NCBI GenBank assembly: GCA_031292625.1
Contig: JARLGU010000031.1
Span: forward strand, 62,001 to 126,000
Origin: Capsulimonadaceae bacterium
GTDB lineage: Bacteria > Armatimonadota > Armatimonadia > Armatimonadales > Capsulimonadaceae
Length of the DNA stretch: 64,000 nt
Direction of reading: 5' to 3'
How positions within the stretch are numbered: position 1 is the first letter of the stretch; the number at the start of each line of letters is the position of its first letter. A model generated the notes under the pieces. That model was not told the origin of the DNA. It did no database searches and saw only the letters and a list, made by a program, of their open reading frames with translations. The position numbers and the translations under genes are program-made. This document shows, one piece after another, positions 9,953 to 19,541 of the stretch.

Positions 9953-10110
9953 CTTTTAAGACGGCTCCTCGGCCGCCGTGGCCGTTTTTGGAAAAGGGCC
10001 GGCGCAGCGCTTTCGTGACTTCGCGATGCATTCTGGGATCGGACGCTGGCGGCAAATGGCCGTGCGCGTGTCTACGCGGCCTTGCCGATCGACGCTGTGA
10101 ACGTGGCGTC
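9953..10110 (+). repeat. Dispersed repeat family 1, copy 1
   Basis: This stretch matches the reverse complement of about 53305-53480. Shared blocks in the same order are GACGGCTCCT, GCCGCCG, AAAAGGGCCG, CTTC-CGATG, TGGGATCGGACGC, GGCGG-AAA, and CGTGT--ACG. Between blocks the copies have drifted and carry small indels. No open frame is conserved between the copies, so it is a non-coding element, perhaps a miniature mobile element or a regulatory RNA relic. The boundaries are estimates by eye. Confidence 0.6.
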
Positions 10111-10243
10111 GCCAGCAAAGCCACTCGATCCTAGGCTGACCAAGGATGTCACCATACCGGCCCTAATCGGCTTGGTTGTCGTCTGCGCCATCATCGTTAT
10201 TTGGATTTCGATCGCCGTATCGAACCCCAACGGCCCGTTCTAG
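10097..10243 (+). CDS. Possible 48-residue single-span membrane protein
   Basis: A short frame starting with GTG at 10097 (alternative GTG at 10103 or TTG at 10082) encodes a hydrophilic head, one strong hydrophobic segment of about 23 residues (PALIGLVVVCAIIVIWISI) and a short polar tail ending in NPNGPF. The clean membrane segment is what argues for a real gene. Against it, there is no recognisable ribosome site and its first codons lie inside the end of repeat family 1. No function can be offered. Confidence 0.3.
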   Translation: MNVASPAKPLDPRLTKDVTIPALIGLVVVCAIIVIWISIAVSNPNGPF

Positions 10244-10274
10244 CGGCAGGCGAACCACCGCCGGCCTGGAATTC

Positions 10275-10320
10275 CTCGCGTTTCGGGAGGAAGGGGCCCG
10301 CGCAACGGGAAGGTAGGTTT
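10275..10320 (+). repeat. Dispersed repeat family 2, short copy A
   Basis: The core reads CTCGCGTTTCGGGAGGAAGG, then GGCCCG...CGGGAAGGTAGG, matching the 3' half of the longer copies at 19441, 21121 and 37944. Here no plus-strand gene start follows; the neighbour is the 3' end of a minus-strand gene. Confidence 0.55.
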
Positions 10321-10389
10321 CCCTCGCCCATCGGTAATGCGCGTGACGCGGACCTCCGGCTGTGCGGCTGGCTCCGCCGGAAACACCCC

Positions 10390-12657
10390 CTACCATCGCC
10401 GCACATAGTCGGACACGTCTCCCGTGTCCGGGTTTACCAGCATTACGACATTGTGGCGAACCAAACTCGTGCCGCTTACGGACGGCGAGTTTAAGATCAC
10501 TTTCACCGTGTAAGGGTAGGTCGTTTCACCAGCCTTTTTGATGTCCTCAATCGCTTCAAGAACCAAACGGTCGTCTGCATTCGTATCCCCCTGCGATCTA
10601 ACGAGGTAGGCCTGGATGGCTTTGACGCACTTGGCGGCGAGCTCGCCGGCGGGCGCTCTGGGCGGAAGCCGGCGCTGCCGGATGACATCGGCCTTGGTCT
10701 TCGCATCGTCGGCGGCGCTGGAGCCGGCGCTGCGGCTAAAATCGTCGGCCCGGGCGCGAGCGTCGGCCGCTTCGGCGGCAAGCCTCGAAGCCGTCGCATC
10801 GATCGTATCCGCGATGTGCTCGGCTTCTGACGCGCTGGAGCGAGCAAGGCGGGCCTGCGGAAGTGCCGCATCGTTCAGTTTCGCCTGGTCCTCCGCTTCC
10901 TGCGCAGCGGCGTCGGCGTCGCGCTTGGCCAACGCCGCCGCGACCGACGAGTTCTTCGCTTGGGCCGCCAAATGTTCCGCGGCATCGGCCTTCTCGGCGG
11001 CGGCGCGCGCCTGGCGCTCCAGGATCGCCTTTTGGCTGGTTTCAAAAGCATCCGCCTCAAGCCGGTCGAGAAGGTTGTCGATTCTATCCAAGAAGGTTTG
11101 CGAATTCGGGGACTGATGGGCCTCCAGGATCGCGGCCGCGACACGCGCCCGTTCGAGAGCGGCGTTCGCGCGCTTTGCGGCGGCGGCGGCAACCGGGACG
11201 GCCTGATCGACAAGCGCATTGACGACGTGCACCGGCACGGCGGCGCTCACATATTGGCGTCCCTGCGCATCGGTCGCCTTAACCGACGCCAGATGGTAGC
11301 CGCTCGCGCACAGATTCAGGTTGGCGTTGACCGAGTACGGGGGCGCGGACGCGGATCCGACCTCATGGCCGTCGATTAGATATGAAACGTTCACCGGAAC
11401 AAAGCCGTGTGCGACCGAGCAGTCCAGATCCACCGGCGCGCCATCCAGGTTGACCTTCACGACCGGCGACATGTTGGCAAGCGCGATCCGCGCGGGTATC
11501 GTCAGAATCCGCGTTCGCTGATAGGTCGCGTTATCCGCGCTTCTGGCAACGAGAGTAACCGCGACCTTGCCGGATGGATATGGAGCAAGCGATACAACGG
11601 CATCGAACGGGCGGCTTGTCGAACGGGCGACCTGCTGACCGTTGATCAGGTAGGTTACCCCGGTGACTTGGAATCCGGTATCCGCGGGCGCCTCGATCCC
11701 CAGAGCGAGATCGTCGAGCGTCTCATCGGGCAACTCCCTGAACGACACCGGAGGGGATAGCGAGACGATCACGTGAAGACGCCTCGCTTGGATATAATCG
11801 CCTGTAGGCCTATTGACGCGGATATTGATTCGATTGTCCCCGACTTGCCGATCAGTCGGCGACCAGATGAACGAATAATCGCCGCTCGAATAGCCCACGG
11901 GCGCCGTGGCGGCGACCTGAGAGTTGACGAGCAGGGCAAAGTTCGTCGCGTCCGCGCTCAGGGGCGCACGGCCCGAGAACTGCAAGACATCGTCTTGAGC
12001 GCAGTAGACTATGTCGTCCGCCGGATTGACGACGACCACGTTGGAGTAGACGTTGATCTGTTTCGTCCTCTGAAAATGCGCGCCGTCGACGCTGGTTGCG
12101 CGAAACGAGAGGAAGTGAGGTCCTGTCGGTTTCGTGCGCAACGGAATGTGGGCCATGAACGGAGCTTGCCCGGTGTGCGTAACGAATTGGCCATCAACAT
12201 AGAAGTCGACGGCGGAGAGATGGAAGTCGGACTGCGGATCGGTCGCAACGTTAATATCAGCGTCATCGGCGCACGCCTCTGGAAGATTCGTAAAAATCAC
12301 GGGATCCGTCATTGAAACGAGCGCGCGCACCTGCCGGACCGTGGCGTACCCCGCATCCATCAGGAAGCCGCCGCTGGACCGAGACTCGCCGACAGTGAGC
12401 GGATAGTCGCCGGCCGTCTGAGGAGTCCATCGGAACTCAAACTTATCGCTCTGCGAGGTGTCCCCGTCGACGTCCAGCACATACGACGAGCGCGCGTGCG
12501 TCGGACCGCGCAGGATGAGCGTGTCGCCGGCCACCAGGTAGACCACGGTCTCTTCCGGCCCGAGCTCAACCGTGTCCGCCCGCAAGATCCCGCCGGACCA
12601 GTATGCCGCCGCCATGATGACCGTCGCGAGCAACGCGATACGCCTGATTATTCTCAT
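10390..12657 (-). CDS. Large exported protein: Ig-like repeats plus Ala-rich coiled coil
   Basis: No function is recognised. The 755-residue protein opens with a basic N-terminus and a hydrophobic segment (LLATVIMAAAYW) that acts as signal or anchor. About residues 30-500 are beta-rich with at least three Big_7-like Ig repeats, seen as V-(D/T/S)-(F/Y)-(Y/L)-(V/I)-(D/N)-G followed by a PF or PY. About 500-690 is a very Ala/Glu/Asp/Arg-rich coiled coil. A small C-terminal domain of about 80 residues follows, ending in a strand-like PDTGDVSDYVRRW that resembles TonB-C or PepSY-like modules only loosely. The start is the ATG at 12657 with AGGAA 9 bases upstream; the longer frame to 12759 adds unlike sequence. 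An envelope structural or adhesive role is possible. Confidence 0.75.
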   Translation of the reverse strand: MRIIRRIALLATVIMAAAYWSGGILRADTVELGPEETVVYLVAGDTLILRGPTHARSSYVLDVDGDTSQSDKFEFRWTPQTAGDYPLTVGESRSSGGFLMDAGYATVRQVRALVSMTDPVIFTNLPEACADDADINVATDPQSDFHLSAVDFYVDGQFVTHTGQAPFMAHIPLRTKPTGPHFLSFRATSVDGAHFQRTKQINVYSNVVVVNPADDIVYCAQDDVLQFSGRAPLSADATNFALLVNSQVAATAPVGYSSGDYSFIWSPTDRQVGDNRINIRVNRPTGDYIQARRLHVIVSLSPPVSFRELPDETLDDLALGIEAPADTGFQVTGVTYLINGQQVARSTSRPFDAVVSLAPYPSGKVAVTLVARSADNATYQRTRILTIPARIALANMSPVVKVNLDGAPVDLDCSVAHGFVPVNVSYLIDGHEVGSASAPPYSVNANLNLCASGYHLASVKATDAQGRQYVSAAVPVHVVNALVDQAVPVAAAAAKRANAALERARVAAAILEAHQSPNSQTFLDRIDNLLDRLEADAFETSQKAILERQARAAAEKADAAEHLAAQAKNSSVAAALAKRDADAAAQEAEDQAKLNDAALPQARLARSSASEAEHIADTIDATASRLAAEAADARARADDFSRSAGSSAADDAKTKADVIRQRRLPPRAPAGELAAKCVKAIQAYLVRSQGDTNADDRLVLEAIEDIKKAGETTYPYTVKVILNSPSVSGTSLVRHNVVMLVNPDTGDVSDYVRRW

Positions 12658-13110
12658 TTCGTTGCGATTCCTTTCGAGCGCCGCCCAAGCCCAGCAGGAC
12701 CGCCGCAGCTCAAGGCACGCGGCGGGCGCGCACCGCCCTTTGCCGCTTTGCCGTGTCACTCAACGGCTTCGCTCAAGAACGGCAAGCTCTCCCAGCCAAA
12801 AAATTCGCGAAAATACCGCTCCGGGAGCGCCGAAGCCGCCTTCTGTTTCCATACCACTCGATTATGCGCCATATCTCGCTGTTCCTCCAAGACTGGCTTA
12901 CAGGTTTGGTGTCGATTTTCTTACACGCACAAATAAAATTGCGCACGAGTGCGCCTTCGCCGGATGGCCGCAGCCATCCGGCGAGCTCAACGGCTCGATA
13001 CAGGCCCCAATCGGACAGGCGCAAGGACATTGCGCCAGACGATCCGCTGCGATGTATAATGAAAGGCATCGATCCGTGCCAAGGCGCGACGGCGGGTCGT
13101 AGGAGACACC
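12658..13110. other. Divergent intergenic region
   Basis: This 453-base spacer separates two oppositely transcribed genes for exported proteins. A TATAAT at 13055-13060, preceded by TG, is a plausible -10 for the rightward gene; its best -35 (TTGCGC at 13030) is poor and 19 bases away. AGGAG near 13099 serves as ribosome site for the ATG at 13111. I see no gene here. Confidence 0.4.
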
Positions 13111-14022
13111 ATGTCCATTAAACGCCTCTGCGCGGGCATCGCGGCGCTCGCATCGTGTGCGACCTCCGGAATTTGCTTGGCGTCCGGCACAACCGCCTCA
13201 GTCGCGGCTGCATCCGCCATGACCGCGGCAAGCACGCCGCAACCAGCGACGCCAGCAGCCTCCGTCGATGCACAGCTAGCAGCCGCTCGCAAGGCAATTG
13301 TCGAACGCGACGCGGTCATCGCGCGCCTGCGGACTCTGCTCACGGACCGCGACGATATTATCGCGAAGCTCCTCGCGGAAATCCGTTCGCCCGCTCAAGC
13401 TCTGTCAACCAAATCAGTCGCGTCAGCTTCCGCAGCGCCATCGCCGCCCGCTGCTTTACCCGCAGAAACTGCGCAGCTCGGCCAGAACCTGCCGCCGCCG
13501 CCAGCCGGAGTCGCAACATCGATCGCGACGGTTCCAGCCATCCCTTTCGGCGGCCAGGTCGAGATCCACGGCGACGCGTTCTTCAGCGCGCTCGGGATCA
13601 AGGACTTTACCGTCATCCGTGTTGACAATGACCGGGATAGTCCGATTGCCTTCACGCCACAGGTCCGCGTCGTCTGCCGCGATGGCAGCAAGCAGCCCGC
13701 TGAGTTCATCCAGGCCAGCGCCTCTTATGACGCCATCGACCCGCGCACGACCGACGAACGGACAATAGAGGCCAAAACGTTGCGCCACGATGCCCAGGGC
13801 GATTTTTCTGACCATAAATACGACATTAAGAGCCCCGAGGATATGGTCGTGCCGCCGCGATCCACCGTCTATTTCAAAATCTCCTATGTCGATGTCGTGC
13901 AGAACCACCCTCTGCGCATCGAGTTCACTGGCGCAACGCTCGACGGATACGCGCTGGCGTATCCCGGACCGCACACTGGCCCGTACGCCCTAACGTTGGT
14001 AAAGATAGGCGGCGCCTTGTAG
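13111..14022 (+). CDS. Exported protein with short coiled coil and beta-rich C-terminal domain
   Basis: No family is recognised. The 303-residue protein has a signal peptide (about 1-25). An Ala/Thr-rich segment follows, then a heptad-patterned coiled coil at about 58-95 (repeated R-D-x-I-I/V-A-x-L). A Pro/Ala-rich linker comes next, and then a C-terminal domain of about 150 residues with alternating strands (GQVEIHGDAFF, PQVRVVCRDGS, YFKISYVDVV). The tail domain resembles small extracellular beta folds but has no catalytic signature. AGGAG precedes the ATG. The divergent partner also encodes an exported protein with a coiled coil, so the two may act together at the envelope; that is inference. 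Confidence 0.7.
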   Translation: MSIKRLCAGIAALASCATSGICLASGTTASVAAASAMTAASTPQPATPAASVDAQLAAARKAIVERDAVIARLRTLLTDRDDIIAKLLAEIRSPAQALSTKSVASASAAPSPPAALPAETAQLGQNLPPPPAGVATSIATVPAIPFGGQVEIHGDAFFSALGIKDFTVIRVDNDRDSPIAFTPQVRVVCRDGSKQPAEFIQASASYDAIDPRTTDERTIEAKTLRHDAQGDFSDHKYDIKSPEDMVVPPRSTVYFKISYVDVVQNHPLRIEFTGATLDGYALAYPGPHTGPYALTLVKIGGAL

Positions 14023-14253
14023 CGCCGCTCGAGCCGTCGCCTGACTGAGGCTTCCGATCATCACCTCCCTGGCGAACGTGGCGGCGCTCTTCCGACTCGC
14101 GTCTCCAATTCTCGCGAATTCGCCGTCTTTTGAAACACATAACGTTCATTCGACAGTGCTTAAAGTTTGTCTGCTTCGTGTTATTTTTTCATGTAATCAT
14201 CCAATTGGCGGATGACAAGTTTGAGAAAATTATCACGAATGGCCGTCACATCC

Positions 14254-14283
14254 TTGACACGTCTTCAGGCGATCGGTTAATAT
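14254..14283 (+). promoter_or_regulatory. Sigma-70-type promoter of the respiratory island
   Basis: TTGACA at 14254-14259 is followed after 18 bases by TAATAT (14278-14283), or after 17 by TTAATA. This is the best promoter-like sequence ahead of the ten-gene respiratory run, about 70 bases before the first start codon. The 100 bases upstream are noticeably AT-rich compared with the surroundings. The rest of 14023-14351 shows no gene. Confidence 0.6.
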
Positions 14284-14351
14284 AGGGGACACTATCGAGC
14301 GCTTAGAGGCTCGTTTTGCATGGACGTTGTCCATGGAAAGCCGTGCGTGAT

Positions 14352-14516
14352 ATGGGATTGGACCCGGGAACAGCGTATGCGGTCGTCGTTGGCGTCATCG
14401 TCGGCACCCTGGTTCTTGGCGTCTTCGTCTGGGGAGCGGCGAGCGGGGCCTTTGAAGAGACGGAAGACGCGAAGTACATCTTGTTTCGCGATGAAGATGA
14501 CGATGAGCGCGATTAG
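14352..14516 (+). CDS. CcoS-like cbb3 oxidase maturation protein
   Basis: This is a 54-residue protein with one membrane span (about 9-31) followed by a short acidic tail. The pattern W-x-x-x-SG-x-F-(E/D)-(E/D)-x-(E/D) then an ILF and a run of Asp/Glu matches the small CcoS family, which is needed for cofactor insertion into cbb3-type oxidase. It is far too short to classify by fold, so the assignment rests on this motif plus the CcoN, CcoO and CcoI genes on the same strand. The ATG at 14352 is chosen over an earlier ATG (14316) because it leaves only the conserved core. Confidence 0.6.
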   Translation: MGLDPGTAYAVVVGVIVGTLVLGVFVWGAASGAFEETEDAKYILFRDEDDDERD

Positions 14517-14590
14517 GCGAAGCAATTACAATGTAAGCCTGGCTGGTCAGAATGGCAGAAACTCAATGACCGGCTGACGGGCGGCAATTT

Positions 14591-15067
14591 ATGTCCATTA
14601 ACTACGAGCGGGAAAAACAGGAACTCACGCGGCGAAACTTCGTCTCCCTGTCAGGGTGGTCCATCTTTACGCTGGGGCTACTGGGTGCAGGCGGCCTGTT
14701 TGCGCGATTCTTCTGGCCCAACGTCCGCTACGGTCCGCCATCAAAGTTCAGCATCGGCAAGCCGGGCAACTATCCCGACGGCGCTCAGCAGACTTTTATC
14801 GACCAGAAGGTTTCAGTCATCCGGCATGGGAGCAACATCGGCGCGATATCGCTCGTCTGCAAGCACCTTGGCTGCACGGTTGCGCCGTCGGCGACCGGGT
14901 ACGACTGCCCCTGCCACGGAAGCAAATACGACGCCATCGGGCAGGTGACGCACGGGCCGGCGCAGGCAAACCTGGACTGGTTCGGCATTAGTCTTCTGCC
15001 GAGCGGCGACCTGCAGGTCGACAAGAGCGACATTCGCACGGTGAGTGCCTACTACGGCGTCAAGTAG
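14591..15067 (+). CDS. Rieske iron-sulfur protein of a cytochrome bc complex
   Basis: The protein carries the [2Fe-2S] cluster that takes electrons from quinol in the bc complex. At 158 residues it is typical of the b6f/Bacillus-type subunit. A twin-arginine motif (RRNFVSLS) precedes the single N-terminal anchor (about 23-42). Box I is CKHLGC (ligands Cys 90, His 92) and box II CPCHGS (ligands Cys 106, His 109); Cys 95 and Cys 108 should form the usual disulfide. It is followed by both cytochrome b pieces, as in Gram-positive qcrABC order. Confidence 0.95.
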   Translation: MSINYEREKQELTRRNFVSLSGWSIFTLGLLGAGGLFARFFWPNVRYGPPSKFSIGKPGNYPDGAQQTFIDQKVSVIRHGSNIGAISLVCKHLGCTVAPSATGYDCPCHGSKYDAIGQVTHGPAQANLDWFGISLLPSGDLQVDKSDIRTVSAYYGVK

Positions 15068-15097
15068 GCGCGGCACAGGGGAGAGCGTCCATCCGTC

Positions 15098-15979
<882 letters not shown>

Positions 15980-15983
15980 AGCT

Positions 15984-16529
15984 ATGGCAAAGAGGGTGCG
16001 CGAGGAAGAGATTTTTCCTCGAAATCCAAACAAAACTTACGGTCTGATGGAGCTCGTCAAGGGCTCGTCGCCTCGCGTCGATCGCGGTCCCGAAGATATG
16101 GTTTCCGCGTGGCCGCATCTGCTGATCCGCGAGGCTCTGCTGTTCGCGGCGACGTTCCTGGTGATCCTCGCGCTGTCCGTATGGTGCGTCCCGCCGCTTG
16201 AAAAGCAGGCCGACGCCACGAAACCGCCCAATCCGGCGAAGGCGCCATGGTACTTCCTGGGGCTGCAGGAATTGGTGTCGTACGACGCGTTCTGGGGCGG
16301 CCTGGGCATTCCGGGCCTCGTGATCGTTGGGCTGATGGCGATTCCGTATCTAGACCGCCATCACTCGGGGATCGGGCGCTGGTTTGCGCGAAGCCGTACG
16401 ACCGCCGTTACGCTGTTTACCGTGCTGTTCGTAATTCCGACGATCGTGTTGATCATTTTGGGGACATACTTCCGCGGCCCGAACTGGGGCTTTTATCCGC
16501 CCTGGGGGATGCCGGTCGAGCCGCAATAA
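15984..16529 (+). CDS. Cytochrome b, C-terminal part (PetD/subunit IV-like)
   Basis: This 181-residue protein carries the last three helices of cytochrome b as a separate chain, the arrangement of b6f-type complexes. The diagnostic block is [17 protein letters not shown] (the PEWY-equivalent region at the quinol site, here with APWYF). The start at ATG 15984 is supported by GGAG 10 bases upstream and near-contact with the previous stop; an upstream ATG at 15942 would overlap the cytochrome b gene. Confidence 0.9.
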   Translation: MAKRVREEEIFPRNPNKTYGLMELVKGSSPRVDRGPEDMVSAWPHLLIREALLFAATFLVILALSVWCVPPLEKQADATKPPNPAKAPWYFLGLQELVSYDAFWGGLGIPGLVIVGLMAIPYLDRHHSGIGRWFARSRTTAVTLFTVLFVIPTIVLIILGTYFRGPNWGFYPPWGMPVEPQ

Positions 16530-16721
16530 CGGCATGCCGGGCAAGCGGTTGGCATGAAAACCTTGGGGTGGCCGACTGCCGTCTTGTACCTGCCTTCTCG
16601 CAACCGCAGGTGTCCGGGCGCACCGGCTGGTGCGGCGTTTCGCGGGACGGCTGGGCGAGCGTTCTTTGTAATTGTTTCGGAGCAAGGCGAGCACGATATA
16701 TTGCCGCCAAGAACACTAGAT

Positions 16722-18368
16722 ATGTCATCATTTGAACCCAGGATATCGATCATAACGAAGTTCGTGCTCTGGAGCGTCGTGCTGCTGGGTTTGACGATCT
16801 ACGTTGTGGCGCGGTCGACCTGGAACAACCAGGACCAGCCGACGCATGACTACATCTACTGGCAAGACCACTACAAAACCGTCGCGGCCAGTCTCACCAG
16901 CGATCCCGAAGTTCGAAAGGCGACTCTGGCTACCCCGGAAACGGTCAATCAGGTCACCGTGCTTCAGTTCCCCTTCATGCAGGCGGATGGCGCCAACCAG
17001 CAGCGCGTCGACCGTTGCCAATCGTGTCACGTCGGCCTGGAAAACCCGTCGATGACCGCGGAGAACATCGTTCGCGCGCTGACGAAGGGCAAAGAGAATC
17101 TCTCGCCGGATCAGCTCGCCGCATTTCTGCGGAAGCCGGAAAATCGGGAGATTTACACGGCCGTCAAGGTTCTTTCCGCGCACCCTGGCAAGACCGGCGG
17201 TTTGGTGAAGTCCACCTTGCCGTATGCGCTCGCCGCCGGATCGAGCCCGGACATCGCGAGCGCCGCGTCGCTCGCCGCTCTGACGCGCACGATGGCGTCG
17301 CATTCCTTCGCGACCTACGGCTGCACGACATGCCACTACGGCTCCGGGCGCGAGCTGCAGGAGCGCAAGGCCCACGCGACCACGAACGAAGCATGGCTGC
17401 AGCCTCTGATGCCCGCCAAGTACATGGATGCCGCCTGCGCACAGTGCCACACGAGCAATAACCCCAAGACAGGCACGTCTGCGTATTTGGAGCAGATGCG
17501 CACGATCGCCCGCGGCCAAAGCCTGTTCAAGAGCAACGCCTGCTGGGGCTGCCACAAGGTCGATGGATTCTCGAAGGGCAACGTCGGACCGGAACTGACG
17601 AATGAGGGCCGCATCGTGAGGTCCGAGACCATCGAGCATCAGCTCTGGGATCCGCGCTACAAGGTGAACAACTGCGTGATGCCCTACTTCTTCTCGCGCA
17701 AGATCATCACGGATTTCGACGCGCAGGGCAAGCCGCACGACTACTACCTGAATGATTATGGCGACAAGCGGCCGCTGAGCGAACTTGCGGTCGCTCAGAT
17801 TGCGAACCCGGATATCCGGGAGTCGCTGACCGCTCATGGGTATGTGCCCGATGCGCGCGCGGTCAACGATGTCGACGCGCTGACCACTTATCTTCTTGCA
17901 CAAACAGGATCGAGCTACTCGGAGAGCCAGGGCCAGCGGATCGCCCGCATCGCCGCCTACAACGCGCAGATGCCGCTGGAGGTTCCGAAGACGATCGACG
18001 AAGGCCGGCTCATATTCGAGCAAAGCGGCTGCTATTCGTGCCACTACGTAGGCGATGCCAAGAATCCGCGAAACGGCAAGGGCGGCGGAGTTGGTCCCAA
18101 TCTTTCGTGGGAAGGATCACGGCACAGCTACCAGTGGATCGAAGAGCACTACCGCAACCCGCAGGAGTTCGTGCCCAAGTCGATCATGCCGATCTTCCCG
18201 TTCTCGGACTCGCAGCGCGCGGCGCTGACCTTGTTTGATGCATCGCGGCTGGCCCCGGGGTCGCGTCCCGTGTCCGCCGATCAGGATATGGCCCCGGAAC
18301 GCTATCCGGCGGGCAAGGCGGTCACGAACAAGACGCCCAACCCGCAGCTTCGGTATATGACGCGCTAG
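16722..18368 (+). CDS. Five-heme membrane-anchored cytochrome c
   Basis: This is a 548-residue cytochrome with an N-terminal anchor (about 10-30) and five CxxCH heme sites: CQSCH at 99, CTTCH at 201, CAQCH at 239, CWGCH at 274 and CYSCH at 437. The last heme lies in a class-I-like domain (IFEQSGCYSCHYVG, then a GPNLSWEG loop). It sits directly after the cytochrome b genes, where cytochrome c1 would be in a proteobacterial operon, so it is the likely electron acceptor from the Rieske protein. The start at 16722 begins just before the anchor; an upstream ATG at 16554 adds an unlikely Arg/Cys-rich stretch. The 190 bases before it hold no other gene. Confidence 0.88.
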   Translation: MSSFEPRISIITKFVLWSVVLLGLTIYVVARSTWNNQDQPTHDYIYWQDHYKTVAASLTSDPEVRKATLATPETVNQVTVLQFPFMQADGANQQRVDRCQSCHVGLENPSMTAENIVRALTKGKENLSPDQLAAFLRKPENREIYTAVKVLSAHPGKTGGLVKSTLPYALAAGSSPDIASAASLAALTRTMASHSFATYGCTTCHYGSGRELQERKAHATTNEAWLQPLMPAKYMDAACAQCHTSNNPKTGTSAYLEQMRTIARGQSLFKSNACWGCHKVDGFSKGNVGPELTNEGRIVRSETIEHQLWDPRYKVNNCVMPYFFSRKIITDFDAQGKPHDYYLNDYGDKRPLSELAVAQIANPDIRESLTAHGYVPDARAVNDVDALTTYLLAQTGSSYSESQGQRIARIAAYNAQMPLEVPKTIDEGRLIFEQSGCYSCHYVGDAKNPRNGKGGGVGPNLSWEGSRHSYQWIEEHYRNPQEFVPKSIMPIFPFSDSQRAALTLFDASRLAPGSRPVSADQDMAPERYPAGKAVTNKTPNPQLRYMTR

Positions 18369-18427
18369 CGGGAGGATATCGCCTAGCGCAGCACAAGCGA
18401 ACGCGGCCGGCGATGGGAGAAACGTGA

Positions 18428-19384
18428 ATGGCTGATGAATCGAAAGAAACGCACGTCGAGAAAACGACTACCGAGATTGACGAAGTGCAGAGCTTCGGCG
18501 GAGGCGATATAACGTCCGTCGAACCCGTCGCCGAGGTGCACGAGGAGTTTCATCACTACTCGGGCGGGCAAATCGTCGAGCACTCGAATACGACGCTCAG
18601 CCCGTGGCTATGGGGCTTCTGGGGCACCGTGATCGTCGTCATCCTTGGCGTCGTGCTCGCTTATGGCGCGGTTCCCGGTTTCCACGTCGGCGAGACGCAC
18701 TATCCGTACAATCCCGAGCGCACCGCGAACGGCTATATGGCGGTGCAGAAAGAGATGACATCGGTCATCACGACCATGCCGCCGACCGATCAGGCGTATG
18801 TCTCGATGGCGTCGCTCAACACGGCAATCGGCGGAGGCAAGAGCCTGCAGGCCAACATCGATGCCGGGCAGGACCTGTACCAGCACTACTGTATCGGCTG
18901 CCACGGCCCAAATCAGGACGGGGCCGGTCCCAACGCAGTTAACCTGAACCCGGCGCCGCGCAATTTGCGCAACGCGCCGTTCATGCAGGCGATGTCCCTC
19001 CAGCGGATCGAAACTTCCGTGCACAAGGGCGTTCCCGGCACCGCGATGCCGCGCTGGGAAAATACGCTGACCGACGAGCAGATCAACGAGGCCATTATCT
19101 ACGTGCTCAGCCTTTCCGCGCCCGTCGACGACAAGGGCAATTTCATGGACCCGCTCTCCGGAGCAGGCTCGCCGTCCGCATCGCCATCGGGCCCGACCGG
19201 CGGGCCGTCGGCCGACAAGATCCATTCCGCCGCGATATCGATGACGCATTCCAGCGTCCCGCCAGTCACGGCGACGTTCAAGGCAGGCGCGGGCAACCAG
19301 CCGGCAACCGCGCTAACGCAGCCGCAAGCGCCCTCTGGGCAGGTGGGGTCGCCTCCGCCAGCTGCGCCAGCGCCGAAGCTGTGA
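18428..19384 (+). CDS. Membrane-anchored monoheme cytochrome c
   Basis: This 318-residue protein has an acidic N-terminal cytosolic segment (1-58), one membrane helix (about 60-82), and a cytochrome c domain with CIGCH at 155-159. A probable Met axial ligand lies in PGTAMPRW. The C-terminal tail of about 80 residues is rich in Pro, Ser, Ala and Gly. The N-terminal topology recalls CcoP, but only one heme site is present where CcoP has two. In context it may hand electrons from the five-heme cytochrome to CcoO/CcoN. Confidence 0.85.
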   Translation: MADESKETHVEKTTTEIDEVQSFGGGDITSVEPVAEVHEEFHHYSGGQIVEHSNTTLSPWLWGFWGTVIVVILGVVLAYGAVPGFHVGETHYPYNPERTANGYMAVQKEMTSVITTMPPTDQAYVSMASLNTAIGGGKSLQANIDAGQDLYQHYCIGCHGPNQDGAGPNAVNLNPAPRNLRNAPFMQAMSLQRIETSVHKGVPGTAMPRWENTLTDEQINEAIIYVLSLSAPVDDKGNFMDPLSGAGSPSASPSGPTGGPSADKIHSAAISMTHSSVPPVTATFKAGAGNQPATALTQPQAPSGQVGSPPPAAPAPKL

Positions 19385-19440
19385 GTTAGGATGCCTCCGG
19401 CGGGCTCTGCGCGGGGAGCGGCGGCGTGACGCCGCACCCA

Positions 19441-19537
19441 ATGCGCTCTTCCGGGCGGTACAGCGTGTCGTTCGTAAGCGTTGAGTTTCTCCCGTTTCGG
19501 GAGGCAGGAGCCCCGAGCTTGTCGAGGGGAAGGTGGG
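19441..19537 (+). repeat. Dispersed repeat family 2, copy B (ahead of ccoN)
   Basis: The element begins with TGCGCTCTTCCGGGCGG and ends with CTCCCGTTTCGGGAGG, AGGAGCCCCG and GGGGAAGGTGGG. CTCCCG/CGGGAG and CCCC/GGGG can pair as two small hairpins. Its terminal AAGGTGGG lies 5 bases before the ATG of ccoN and probably serves as the ribosome site. Confidence 0.65.
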
Positions 19538-19541
19538 TTAC

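Noticed and set aside
14221-14236. TTGAG-N6-ATCAC as an FNR/CRP-type site ahead of the respiratory genes
   Set aside because: The spacing does not fit FNR (N4) and the half-sites do not fit CRP; too weak to report as an operator.
16728-18044. 438-codon open frame antisense to the five-heme cytochrome gene
   Set aside because: The sense strand has five CxxCH sites; the antisense product is low-complexity.
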